Shown here one piece after another: positions 53,566 through 62,303 of a stretch of DNA of 64,000 bases (within the stretch, counting starts at the first letter, position 1; each line of letters opens with the position of its first letter). The notes beneath the pieces are model-generated. The model was not told the DNA's origin, made no database searches, and saw only the letters and a program-made list of their open reading frames with translations. Made by a program: the position numbers and the translations under genes. Source of the stretch: DASQMT01 sp963835735 (lineage in GTDB: Bacteria > Actinomycetota > Thermoleophilia > Solirubrobacterales > Solirubrobacteraceae); the NCBI GenBank assembly GCA_963835735.1, contig CAWIGP010000002.1:434001-498000 (forward strand), written 5' to 3'.

Positions 53566-56500
53566 ATGGACTTCCGGATACTTGGCCCGCTTGAAGTGCC
53601 CGGCGTCGAGAGCCTGGGTGGCCCGAAGCCACGGGCCGTCCTGGCCGTGCTGCTGCTGCATCCGAACGAGCCTGTGAGCGCCGAGCGGCTCGCACTCGCG
53701 CTGTGGGGCGAGGACGCGCCCCCCGGCGCCGTCAAGACAGTCCAGGTGCACGTGTCCCGGCTGCGCAAGGCGCTGGGCGACGGAGACGTCGTGTCGACGA
53801 CGGCCGCCGGGTACCGGGTGCGAGTGGAGCCGGGCGAGCTCGACGCGGAGCGATTCGAGTCGCTCGCCGAGCAAGGGCGACGGGCGCTTGCGGACGGCGA
53901 GGCGAAGCAGGCCGCGGACCTCCTGCGCGAGGCGCTGGGGCTGTGGCGCGGCGCTCCGCTTGCCGACCTCGCGTTCGAGCCGTTCGCCCAGCTCGAGATC
54001 GCGCGCCTGGAAGAGGAGCGGCTCGCCGCGCTCGAGGACCGCGTGACGGCTGATCTCGCCGTCGGGGCGCATGCGCAGCTGGTCGGCGAACTGCGCGAGC
54101 TCGTCGCGCGGCATCCGACGCGCGAGCAGCTCGCGGCTCAGCTGATGCTCGCGCTCTACCGCTCCGGGCGGCAGTCCGAGGCGCTCGACGCCTACCGCGA
54201 CGCCCGCGAGAACCTGGCGGAGGTCGGCGTCGAGCCTGGTCAGGAGCTGCAGGCGCTCCAGCAGGCGATCCTGCACCACGACCCTTCGCTCGAGCCGGAG
54301 CCCGTGGCCGCACCGGAGCTCCCCGATCAACTCGAGTCCGCGGCAGACGAACCCCTGGTCGGGCGCGGCGCCGAGATCGCGTGGCTGCTGGAGCACTGGG
54401 AGCGGGCCGAGACCGGCAGCGGCGCGCTCGTCGCGCTGACCGGCCCCCCGGGTATCGGCAAGACGCGGCTCGCCGCCGAGCTCGCGGAGGAGGCGCACCG
54501 CCGCGGCGCCGGCGTGCTGTACGCACCCGCGGCCCGATCGGCGGCCGCTCTCCGCGCGCTCGGGCAGGCACGTGGGGTGTCGCGGCCGACGCTGCTCGTG
54601 CTGGACGACATGGAACGGGCGGATTCCGCGGTCGCCGCGGCGGCGTGCGACGCGGCCGCCGCGACCGCGAACGCTCCGCTGCTCCTACTCGCGACCGGAA
54701 CCGAGGTCGGCGCGCTGAACGGCCTGCAGCCGCGCGCAACGCTCGCCGTCGAGCCGCTCGGCGTCGAGTCCGTCCGGGCGATTGCGGCGCTCTACGCCGA
54801 CGACGAGGCCGCCGAGGTGCCGGCGGAGCGGCTGCTCGACGCGAGCCACGGGATTCCCAGGCGCGTGCACGATGTCGCCGCCGATTGGGCGCGCCGCGAG
54901 GCGGCACGCCGCGTCGGCGCGATCGCGGGACGCGCCGCCGCCGGGCGCGCCGAGCTGCGCACGATGGAGGACGAGCTGGCGGGCGGCGTCGTCCAGCTCC
55001 AGACCGCGCGCGAGCACGTCGAGCCGCAGAACGGCGACGGCGGTCCGGTGGTCTGCCCGTTCAAGGGCCTCGCTTCGTTCGAGGCCGCGGACGCGCCGTA
55101 CTTCTTCGGCCGCGAGCGGCTGATCGCCGAGCTGGTCGCCCGGCTCGTCGGCGCGCCGCTGCTCGGCGTCGTCGGACCCTCGGGCAGCGGCAAGTCCTCG
55201 GCCGTACGGGCCGGCCTGCTGCCGGCCCTGGCGAGCGGCGTGCTGCCGGGCAGCGAGGACTGGCCGCAGATCCTCATCCGGCCGGGTGAGCATCCGGCAA
55301 ACGAGCTCGCCAACGCGACCGCGGACCTCGAACCGGGCCGCCGCGCCGTCCTTGCGGTCGACCAGTTCGAGGAGACGTTCACCACCTGCCGCGACGAGCA
55401 GGAGCGCACCCGCTTCATCGCCGCGCTGGTGCGCGTCGCACAAGGGCGCTCGGGCAGCGTCGTGGTCCTGGCGATCCGGGCCGACTTCTACGGGCGGTGC
55501 GCGGCCTACCCCGACCTCTCGCGGCTGCTCGCGGCCAACCACGTGCTGGTCGGCGCGATGCGGCGCGACGAGCTGCGGCAGGCGATCGTCGGCCCGGCGC
55601 AGCGCGTAGGACTGCACGTCGAGCCCGATCTCGTGGACGCGCTCGTGAGCGACGTCGAGCACGAGCCCGGCGCGCTGCCGCTGCTGTCCACGGCCCTGCT
55701 CGAGCTCTGGCAGCGGCGCGACGGGCGACGCATGCGGCTGACGTCGTACGAGGAGACGGGCGGGGTGCTCGGAGCGGTCGCGCGGCTTGCCGAGAAGGCG
55801 TTCGGACAGCTCGACGAACCGCAGCAGGCGCTCGCACGCACGGCGCTCCTACGGCTGGCCGAGGTCGAGCCCGAGGGCGGCGTCGAACGCCGGCGCCTGC
55901 CGCTGGCGCAGATCTGCGCCGAGGGCGGCAGCGGCGTCGAGCCCGTTATCGATCAGCTCGCCGACGCACGCTTGCTCACGGTCAGCGCGGGGTCCGTCGA
56001 GTTCGCCCATGAGGCGCTGCTGCGCGAGTGGCCGCGCCTGCGTGATTGGATCGAGGACGATCGCGACGACCTCAGGGTCCACCGGAACCTGAGCGTTGCC
56101 CGCGAGGAATGGCTCCGGCTGGGCCGGGACGACGACGCGCTGTACCGCGGCGCCCGCTTGGCCGAAGCGCGCGACTGGGCCGAACGTGGAGACCCGGGGC
56201 CGACGGAACCCGAGCGCGAGTTCCTCGCCGCCAGCATCGACCGCGAGCGCCGCGACCGCCGCGCTCACCGCCGCAAGCTGGCGATCGCGTACGGCGCGCT
56301 CGCGCTGGGCGTCGTGGCGATCGCGGCTGTCGCCCTCGTGGCGATCGACCAGCGGCGCGATGCCGTGAACCAGCGCAACGTCGCAGTCTCGCGGCAGCTC
56401 GCGCTGGAATCCGGCAAGGCGCTCGCGGACGACCCAGAGCTGGGCGTGCGGCTTGCTCTCTGGGCGCACGACACGGCACCGACCGACCAGGCGGCGACCG

Positions 56501-58368
56501 CGCTGCGCGAGGCGACGCTCGCGTTCCACCAGCTCGACGTGTTCGAGGCCGACGCCCTTGACGCGAACGCCGCGGCGTACAGCCCCGACGGCACGCGGAT
56601 CGTCACCGGCGGGACCGAGGGCGTCGCGCTCGTGTGGGACGTCGAGACCGGGCGTCGGATAGCGCGTCTGGACCCCAGCCACGGCGCCGTACTCGCAGCC
56701 CGTTATTCACCGCAAGGTGACCGAATCGCACTCGGCTTCGAGGACGGCACAGTGGCCCTGGCCGACGGCTCGCTGGCCCAGTCGGACGTATTGCTCGAGG
56801 TCGAGGGCCAGAGGGTCGAGGACGTGGCGTTCAGCGGCGATGGCGCGCGCATCGCGGCGTCGCTGGACGACGGGACGATCCGGGTTCTCTCCGTCGACGG
56901 GGCGGCTACGGCGCTGCGGCTGAGCGGCCACAACGGTGCGGTGCTCGGCGTCGATATCAATGCCGATGGGAGCCAGGTCGTGAGCGCGGGCGATGACGGC
57001 AGCGTCCGGCTCTGGGACGCGGCGGACGGCGCGACCGGCCGGGTCTTGCACGGCGGCGAGGAGCCGGCGACGGACGTCGCGTTCAGCCCCGACGGGACAA
57101 GGATCGTGAGCGTCGGCGACGACGGCTGGATCAGGCAGTGGAACACCCGCAGCGGCGCACGCGAGACGCCCGTGAACGACGGGAGAAGGCTGACCGCCGT
57201 GGCGTTCAGCGCGGACGGCGCCCGGTACGCGATTGGCGGTAGGGATGGCGCGACCAAGGTTTGGAGCGTGGCCGGCGGTGCGCCGGTCGCCGTGCTCCGT
57301 GGACAGCGCTCACGGGTGTACGACGTCGGCTTCGGAGCCGACAGCGACCGCGTCGTGAGCGCCGGAGAAGATGGCACGGTCCGGATCTTCGACGCCGGAC
57401 GCGTCCGGACCTGGACCGTCCCGAGCCCCACCTACGACCTCGACTTCAACCGAGACGGCAGGCTGATCGCGAGCAGCAGCGAGGACGGCACCGTGCGGGT
57501 ATGGGATGCCGGCACAGCGCAGCTGCGTGCGCAGCTGCCCGGGCCGCCGGACGAATGGATGGCGGGCAAGTTCTCGCCCGTCTCCGACACGCTCGTGGTC
57601 AACCACTGGGCCGCAGGGCTCGTGCGCATCTGGCCGGTTTCCGCCGCGTCCGCCCAGACAGAAGTTCCGCCCCCGGAGGTCCGTGACGTTGAATCTGCCG
57701 ACTTCGACGCGACGGAAAGCCGGATCGTGTACGTGGCCGCGAAGGGCAGGATCGTCGTGCGCGACGTCGCCTCCGACCGGGAAGTACCGCTCCGCGGCGG
57801 ACCCGACTTCCTATGGGGGGCGGAGTTCAGTCCGGACGGCGAGCACGTCGCGGCGCTGCCCGAGAAGGGCGACGTCCCGGTGTGGCGCGTCGACCGCCCC
57901 GAGCGTCCCGCGTACATGCTCAAGGGGCATCGCGGACGAGTGCTGGAGATGGCCTACGGCCCGGACGGCCGGCTCGTGACGGCCGGCGTGGACCGGACCG
58001 TCCGCGTCTGGGAGCCGGGCGGCGGCGCTGCGCTCGCGCTGCAGGGCCACGAGGACGAGGTCAAGACCGCCGTCTTCACGGCCGACGGCAGCAGGGTGTT
58101 CAGCTCGAGCGCGGACGGCACCCTCCGCCTCTGGGACGCCCGGACAGGCGCCCCGCTCGCGGTGCTCCGCTCCGGTGAAGACGTGGTCGACGACGTCGCG
58201 CTGAGCAGCGACGGGAAGATCGCCACGCTCAACAGCGGCGAGATAGTGCAGATCTTCGAGTGCGAGGTGTGCGGCAGTCTCGACGATGTGCTCGCACTGG
58301 CGCGCTCTCGTTCACCGCGGCAGCTCACCGCCGACGAACGGCGGCAGTACCTGGCTGCGACGGACTGA
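53566..58368 (+). CDS. Giant SARP-nSTAND-WD40 regulator
   Basis: 1600 residues from the ATG at 53566, preceded by gaggga. Order: winged helix (FRILGPLEVPGVESLGG) plus BTAD activation domain (about 1-245), a first P-loop GPPGIGKTR near 292 with DDMERAD, a second nSTAND-type P-loop GPSGSGKSS near 540 with AVDQFEETFTTC, a membrane segment near 905-927 (LAIAYGALALGVVAIAAVALVAI), then more than a dozen WD40 blades (patterns like VVSAGDDGSVRLWDAADG) to the end. It should be an ATP-controlled transcription regulator with a WD40 sensor. The membrane segment in the middle is odd for a DNA-binding protein. It is convergent with the putative lanthipeptide cluster. Confidence 0.9.
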   Translation: MDFRILGPLEVPGVESLGGPKPRAVLAVLLLHPNEPVSAERLALALWGEDAPPGAVKTVQVHVSRLRKALGDGDVVSTTAAGYRVRVEPGELDAERFESLAEQGRRALADGEAKQAADLLREALGLWRGAPLADLAFEPFAQLEIARLEEERLAALEDRVTADLAVGAHAQLVGELRELVARHPTREQLAAQLMLALYRSGRQSEALDAYRDARENLAEVGVEPGQELQALQQAILHHDPSLEPEPVAAPELPDQLESAADEPLVGRGAEIAWLLEHWERAETGSGALVALTGPPGIGKTRLAAELAEEAHRRGAGVLYAPAARSAAALRALGQARGVSRPTLLVLDDMERADSAVAAAACDAAAATANAPLLLLATGTEVGALNGLQPRATLAVEPLGVESVRAIAALYADDEAAEVPAERLLDASHGIPRRVHDVAADWARREAARRVGAIAGRAAAGRAELRTMEDELAGGVVQLQTAREHVEPQNGDGGPVVCPFKGLASFEAADAPYFFGRERLIAELVARLVGAPLLGVVGPSGSGKSSAVRAGLLPALASGVLPGSEDWPQILIRPGEHPANELANATADLEPGRRAVLAVDQFEETFTTCRDEQERTRFIAALVRVAQGRSGSVVVLAIRADFYGRCAAYPDLSRLLAANHVLVGAMRRDELRQAIVGPAQRVGLHVEPDLVDALVSDVEHEPGALPLLSTALLELWQRRDGRRMRLTSYEETGGVLGAVARLAEKAFGQLDEPQQALARTALLRLAEVEPEGGVERRRLPLAQICAEGGSGVEPVIDQLADARLLTVSAGSVEFAHEALLREWPRLRDWIEDDRDDLRVHRNLSVAREEWLRLGRDDDALYRGARLAEARDWAERGDPGPTEPEREFLAASIDRERRDRRAHRRKLAIAYGALALGVVAIAAVALVAIDQRRDAVNQRNVAVSRQLALESGKALADDPELGVRLALWAHDTAPTDQAATALREATLAFHQLDVFEADALDANAAAYSPDGTRIVTGGTEGVALVWDVETGRRIARLDPSHGAVLAARYSPQGDRIALGFEDGTVALADGSLAQSDVLLEVEGQRVEDVAFSGDGARIAASLDDGTIRVLSVDGAATALRLSGHNGAVLGVDINADGSQVVSAGDDGSVRLWDAADGATGRVLHGGEEPATDVAFSPDGTRIVSVGDDGWIRQWNTRSGARETPVNDGRRLTAVAFSADGARYAIGGRDGATKVWSVAGGAPVAVLRGQRSRVYDVGFGADSDRVVSAGEDGTVRIFDAGRVRTWTVPSPTYDLDFNRDGRLIASSSEDGTVRVWDAGTAQLRAQLPGPPDEWMAGKFSPVSDTLVVNHWAAGLVRIWPVSAASAQTEVPPPEVRDVESADFDATESRIVYVAAKGRIVVRDVASDREVPLRGGPDFLWGAEFSPDGEHVAALPEKGDVPVWRVDRPERPAYMLKGHRGRVLEMAYGPDGRLVTAGVDRTVRVWEPGGGAALALQGHEDEVKTAVFTADGSRVFSSSADGTLRLWDARTGAPLAVLRSGEDVVDDVALSSDGKIATLNSGEIVQIFECEVCGSLDDVLALARSRSPRQLTADERRQYLAATD

Positions 58369-58377
58369 AGACGCTCG

Positions 58378-58893
58378 CTACTGCGATCCCCTGCGACAGC
58401 AGGACACCGTCGAGGCCTCGCAGAAGACCCCGGTCGAGGCAGCGAGCGTGCCACCGACCGGCGACGCGTCGAAGTCGCCGGCGCGGGTGAAATCGCCGGT
58501 CAGGAAGCGGGCCTCGACCGACTGCGGTCCGCCGCCCAATGCCACTGACGCCTCGTCCCGAACCCAGATCACGTCGCGGTCTTTTGTGACGGGAACGTTG
58601 TCGTCCCTCACCTTGGCGGTTTCGACGATCCCGACCTCCTCGACCAGCAGCCACGACCGAAGCTGCACGTCAAGGTAGAGCAGCCGCCAGACCTTCACTC
58701 CCCCGCCGACGGCGGGCTGCTCCACCGTGCCGCCGAGGAAGCCGGTGAACGTGACGAGCTCGGGCTGGAAGTCCGGAGCTGCCACGTTGGCGAGCGCTTC
58801 CGCAGTACCCGCCGCCGCGTTGCCCACGGCGGGCGCCTTCAGGGCCTTCGCGAGGTCCTCAACAAGCTGGTGCGGTACGGGAGGTATGGCCAT
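58378..58893 (-). CDS. Putative lanthipeptide precursor with long leader
   Basis: 171 residues, last gene of the four-gene minus-strand unit. Residues 1-148 would be leader or an unusual carrier part (helical start HQLVEDLAKALKAP, beta-rich middle VWRLLYLDVQLRSWLLVEEV). A double Gly at 147-148 (SPVGG) is followed by a 23-residue tail with Thr149, Ser153, Thr154, Ser161, Thr162, Ser164, Ser170 and Cys158, Cys165, Cys166. That composition, beside a LanC, HopA1 protein and kinase, fits a lanthipeptide core. Classic leaders are far shorter. NHLP-type leaders are about 80 residues and this one shows no match to them by eye. The precursor role is inference. Confidence 0.62.
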   Translation of the reverse strand: MAIPPVPHQLVEDLAKALKAPAVGNAAAGTAEALANVAAPDFQPELVTFTGFLGGTVEQPAVGGGVKVWRLLYLDVQLRSWLLVEEVGIVETAKVRDDNVPVTKDRDVIWVRDEASVALGGGPQSVEARFLTGDFTRAGDFDASPVGGTLAASTGVFCEASTVSCCRRGSQ

Positions 58894-58963
58894 CGCGACG
58901 GGCTCCTGGATGCGAAGGGGCTCTGACCGGCCAGTCGAACCTACGCCGGTGCCCGCGCCGCTG

Positions 58964-60206
58964 TCAACCGTGAATAGGCATCATCAGGGGCGACGGGATC
59001 GATGGGTCGTGCAGCCGGAGGAACCACCACGCGATGCCGCTGAGGCCACGGTAGAGCGCCGGCGTCGTCCCGCTCGCCGCATCACACGGCCACTCCACGC
59101 CGGTGCCCGCATGGCGCTCGACCGCGGCACGCCCGAGCTCGGCCGCTTCGGTCCAGTCGGTCGCCGAACGCAGCCGCTGCGCACAACAATACGTCGGCGG
59201 TACCGGCCAGCCCGTGGCAGAGCGAGAGATCCGCGATCTCGAACGGCAACGCTGCGGCGAGACGTCGGCGGGTCGCCCCGAGCGCGACCTCGGCGTCACG
59301 CACCAACGACTCTCGTCCCAGGACGTCGAATGCGCGCAGGCGAGCGAGCGCGATGCCGCCTTCACCGTGACACCACGTGCCGAAGGCCGGCGAGGCGACC
59401 CTCCGCGAAGTGACGCGCCGCTGACCACCGATCCGGAGGTCGGGCCACGTTCCCGACCTCACATCGAGCCACGACATCTCGTAATCGAATGCACCCATCG
59501 CCCCCGTGGCGAAGCGCTTGTCGCCGGTAGCGGCGTACAGCTCGATCAGCGCCCAGCCGATACCCGCTGCGCCATGCGACAGCCCACACAGCTGATGCCG
59601 ATACCGACGATCGGGGTTCACCCAGGACCAGCCGAACCGCGTCACCGCCGCGCTGTCGATGAGGTGCTCGCCGCTCGCGACCGCATCGGCGGCGAGCGCC
59701 TCGTCGTCGAGCGCGTCGGCCAGCGCCAGAAGCGCGAGTATCGATCCCGCGCGGCCGTGCACGACGTCGGGATTTCGATCGGCCACCGAGGGCGCGGTGA
59801 GTGCGAGCAGCCTGCGCGCGCGCTCCCGCAGCTCCTCCTCGTCAACCAGCTCAGCGGCGTGGGCGGCCGCCCACGCGACACCCAGCAAGCCGGCGTGGAA
59901 TCCGTCGTGGCGTTCGGGCGGCATCGCCGCGGCTCGCGTGAGGGCGTGGTTCAAGGCGCCGACCGCGCTGCGGCGGATCGCCCGATCGTCCGTGACCGCG
60001 GCGAGCTGCGCGAGGAAGAGGCCGACGCCGGCGCTGCCGTCGTACAGGGTTGGCTGGAGCGCGCGGTACTCCGTCCGCCACGGCTGCGTTCGGTCCGAGA
60101 CGACGGCGCCGATCCAGCTGCAGCGGCCGTCGTACCACACGGCGTCGGCCATGATGCGCCGGCCGATCGACGCCGCGGTGTCCAGGAATGCCGAGTCAGA
60201 GGACAT
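58964..60206 (-). CDS. LanC-type lanthionine cyclase, frameshifted near its C-terminus
   Basis: About 413 residues when joined across one base change. All three LanC motifs are present: GLSHGAAGIGWAL, WCHGEGGIALARL (zinc Cys) and LCHGLAGTADVLL (zinc Cys and His). After AAAAFGD the normal end DWTEAAELGRAAVERH and PALYRGLSGIAWWFLRLHDPSIPS lies one base out of register from about 59160. The enzyme adds Cys thiols to dehydroamino acids to close lanthionine rings. It starts at 60206, overlapping the HopA1 gene by 11 bases. The unshifted frame would end at 59082, cutting off the last helices. Confidence 0.85.
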
Positions 60207-61188
60207 GACGCCCCACGAGCGACGGCTCCAGGTATGGCGCCTCCATCCGGACGCCGTCCTCGGCGAAGCGCGCGACGACAACCTCGACTCGCTCGCCGGC
60301 GTCGACGATGCCATTCTCGTGGGCACGCACGATCCCGTCGGCGAGCACCGCGCAGCGGCGCTCACCAAAGCTCTCGCCGCCGCCGTTCTCCTCCGCGAGC
60401 CCGACGCCGGGTGCAAGGTCGAGCGTGAAGGCCGGAATCGACGACCGCAAATGCGGCGTCAGCTCAGCCGCCGCGTCTCGAAGCATCCCGTCCACCGCGC
60501 GGAAGAGATCGCCGCGGAGGTACAGCACGGCGGCGTCGCAGCGGTCGAGGCGGAACGCGTGGTCGGCGACCTTCAGCCGGAACGGCACGCCCTGACTGTT
60601 CAGTCGCGTCGTGAGCGCGCCCACAAGCGCGGCAGCTCCCGACCGGTTGACGTTCCAGTACACGCGCACGATGCCCGCCGGCGACGCTGTGTCGGCGGCC
60701 TCGCTGACCACCGAGTAGAAGCCGGGCGACAGCGCGGGGAGTTCCTTCGGCAACCGGACACTGACGGCATCGCCCAGGCCGGGTGCGCCGGACGCGGCAC
60801 GGCAGTCGGCCAATCTCACGCGCGTTCGCAGACGCGAACCGGCGACGACGGCCTCGTCGCCTTCGATCCGCTCGACGGTCCAGCCCGGCTCCCAGCTGCC
60901 TCGCCCGGCGTTCGCTTGCGACATCGCCTCCACCAGCCAGGGGTCCGCGGTGGCCGGCCCCGCCTCGCCCCAGCGCGCCTGCACGGGGCGGCCGTGGCAG
61001 TAGAACGACGCGTACAGCTCCTCCCGGAGGCACCTGACGAGGTATCTCCGGCGCTCGGGCCCGTTGAGCTCGGCTTCGATCGGGCCGGGGAGCGGCCGGC
61101 TGGTGTGTCCCATCCAGGCATAGCGGGTCGGCCCGTGGATCGTCACGGCTCCGAGCGCCGCGGCGACCTGCTCGTGATAGCGACTCAT
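60196..61188 (-). CDS. HopA1-family protein (class V-type lanthipeptide lyase)
   Basis: 330 residues from the ATG at 61188. The HopA1 pattern is clear: LVRCLREELYASFYCHG near the N-terminus, and YWNVNRSGAAALVGALTTRLN followed by VPFRLKVADHAFRLDRCDAAVLYL in the middle, then LTPHLRSSIPAFTLDLAPGVGLAEENGGGESFG. HopA1-like proteins work as phosphothreonine-type lyases with an APH-like kinase in class V lanthipeptides and in thioviridamide-type pathways. The overlap with the kinase gene (ATGA) and with LanC supports that role. Confidence 0.86.
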   Translation of the reverse strand: MSRYHEQVAAALGAVTIHGPTRYAWMGHTSRPLPGPIEAELNGPERRRYLVRCLREELYASFYCHGRPVQARWGEAGPATADPWLVEAMSQANAGRGSWEPGWTVERIEGDEAVVAGSRLRTRVRLADCRAASGAPGLGDAVSVRLPKELPALSPGFYSVVSEAADTASPAGIVRVYWNVNRSGAAALVGALTTRLNSQGVPFRLKVADHAFRLDRCDAAVLYLRGDLFRAVDGMLRDAAAELTPHLRSSIPAFTLDLAPGVGLAEENGGGESFGERRCAVLADGIVRAHENGIVDAGERVEVVVARFAEDGVRMEAPYLEPSLVGRHVL

Positions 61189-62240
61189 TGCCGCAGCCCC
61201 AGCAGCCCGATCGCCGCATCGTCGGGACTCCGGAGCATGTTGTCGGCGAGCTGAACCAGCGTCACGACGTGCGCCGACGGCATGACGAGTCCCTGGGCTC
61301 GCTCCACCGCGGTCTGCAGGAGCCGGACCGCGGTCAGCTCGACCACGCGCCGTAGTGCCGGCGACTGCGGGTTGGCGACTTTGTAGCTCGACCAGAACGC
61401 CTGCATCGCGGGCCGGACGCGACGGAGTGGATGGCGCGCTCGGTCGGTGAGCCGTCCTGGATCCGCGGGATCGACGATGGGGATCGAGCCAACCCAGGCG
61501 CGCAGGTACTCGGCCAGCACCGAGCCGACGTCGTACTCGGCCGCCCCGGAGCCGGCCAGCTCCCAGTCGATCAGCAGCACCCGCGTCCTGCGCCGTGAGG
61601 CGGGCGGCGCGATCGCCAGGCAGTTGTCCCATCGCAGATCGCCGTGCACCAGGCACTCGTTCGAGCTCGATTCCCGCACTTCGTCGAGCCGGGCGCAGAG
61701 CGGACGGCTCGCCTGCAGACGCGCCACGAGATCCTGCGCGCCGGAGCTCAGGTCGAGCACGAGCTCGTGCGGCGGCTCGGGCAGCAGCAGGCCCCACATG
61801 CGTTCGCGGCCGCGCGGAAGCTCCTCGACACCGTCCGCTGGGCGTTGGTGCAGCGCCGCCAGCAGACGGCCGAGCACGCGGGCGGGTATGCGCGGAAAGC
61901 GGCCGGACTCATGGTGATCCGTCCAGTCGCGTGCGCCGGCGGGCGTCCTCAGCACGAGGCGCGCCGTATCCGGGTCGTGGCGTACCACCGTGGGCACCTG
62001 CTGCGCCAGCGCGGAGGCGCCGGCGAGCACACGCAGGACGGCGGCTTCATGCGCAAGCGCCTCCGCGTTGCGCGGGACGGCCTGCTTGATCACGTACGCC
62101 GGGCCGAGCCGCGGCCCGGCGAGGAAGACGCGGTTGCGCCGGGAGACATCGACGACGCTGAAGTCCTCCTCCACGACGTCGCGCGGCTTGACAAGGCCGA
62201 GCGACAGGAGATAGTGGGCGACGTCTGACTGTTCGAGCAT
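61185..62240 (-). CDS. APH-fold phosphotransferase (class V-type lanthipeptide kinase)
   Basis: 351 residues from the ATG at 62240. The aminoglycoside-phosphotransferase fold is shown by AYVIKQAVPRN (Lys), the catalytic loop LVHGDLRWDNCL and the metal motif LLIDWELAGSGAAEYDVGSVLAEYL. In class V lanthipeptide and thioviridamide-like pathways such a kinase phosphorylates Ser/Thr of the precursor before elimination by the HopA1 partner. Antibiotic resistance is unlikely given its operon with HopA1 and LanC genes. It is the first gene of the unit. Confidence 0.86.
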   Translation of the reverse strand: MLEQSDVAHYLLSLGLVKPRDVVEEDFSVVDVSRRNRVFLAGPRLGPAYVIKQAVPRNAEALAHEAAVLRVLAGASALAQQVPTVVRHDPDTARLVLRTPAGARDWTDHHESGRFPRIPARVLGRLLAALHQRPADGVEELPRGRERMWGLLLPEPPHELVLDLSSGAQDLVARLQASRPLCARLDEVRESSSNECLVHGDLRWDNCLAIAPPASRRRTRVLLIDWELAGSGAAEYDVGSVLAEYLRAWVGSIPIVDPADPGRLTDRARHPLRRVRPAMQAFWSSYKVANPQSPALRRVVELTAVRLLQTAVERAQGLVMPSAHVVTLVQLADNMLRSPDDAAIGLLGLRQ

Positions 62241-62303
62241 CTTGCCTGGTCTCGAATCAGCCTCTCCGCACCCGCCACGCAGGTCAAGACGAAGGGAGTG
62301 CAC

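Noticed and set aside
61185..62240. Aminoglycoside-resistance phosphotransferase
   Set aside because: The fold fits, but the strict operon with HopA1 and LanC genes argues for a peptide-modifying kinase.
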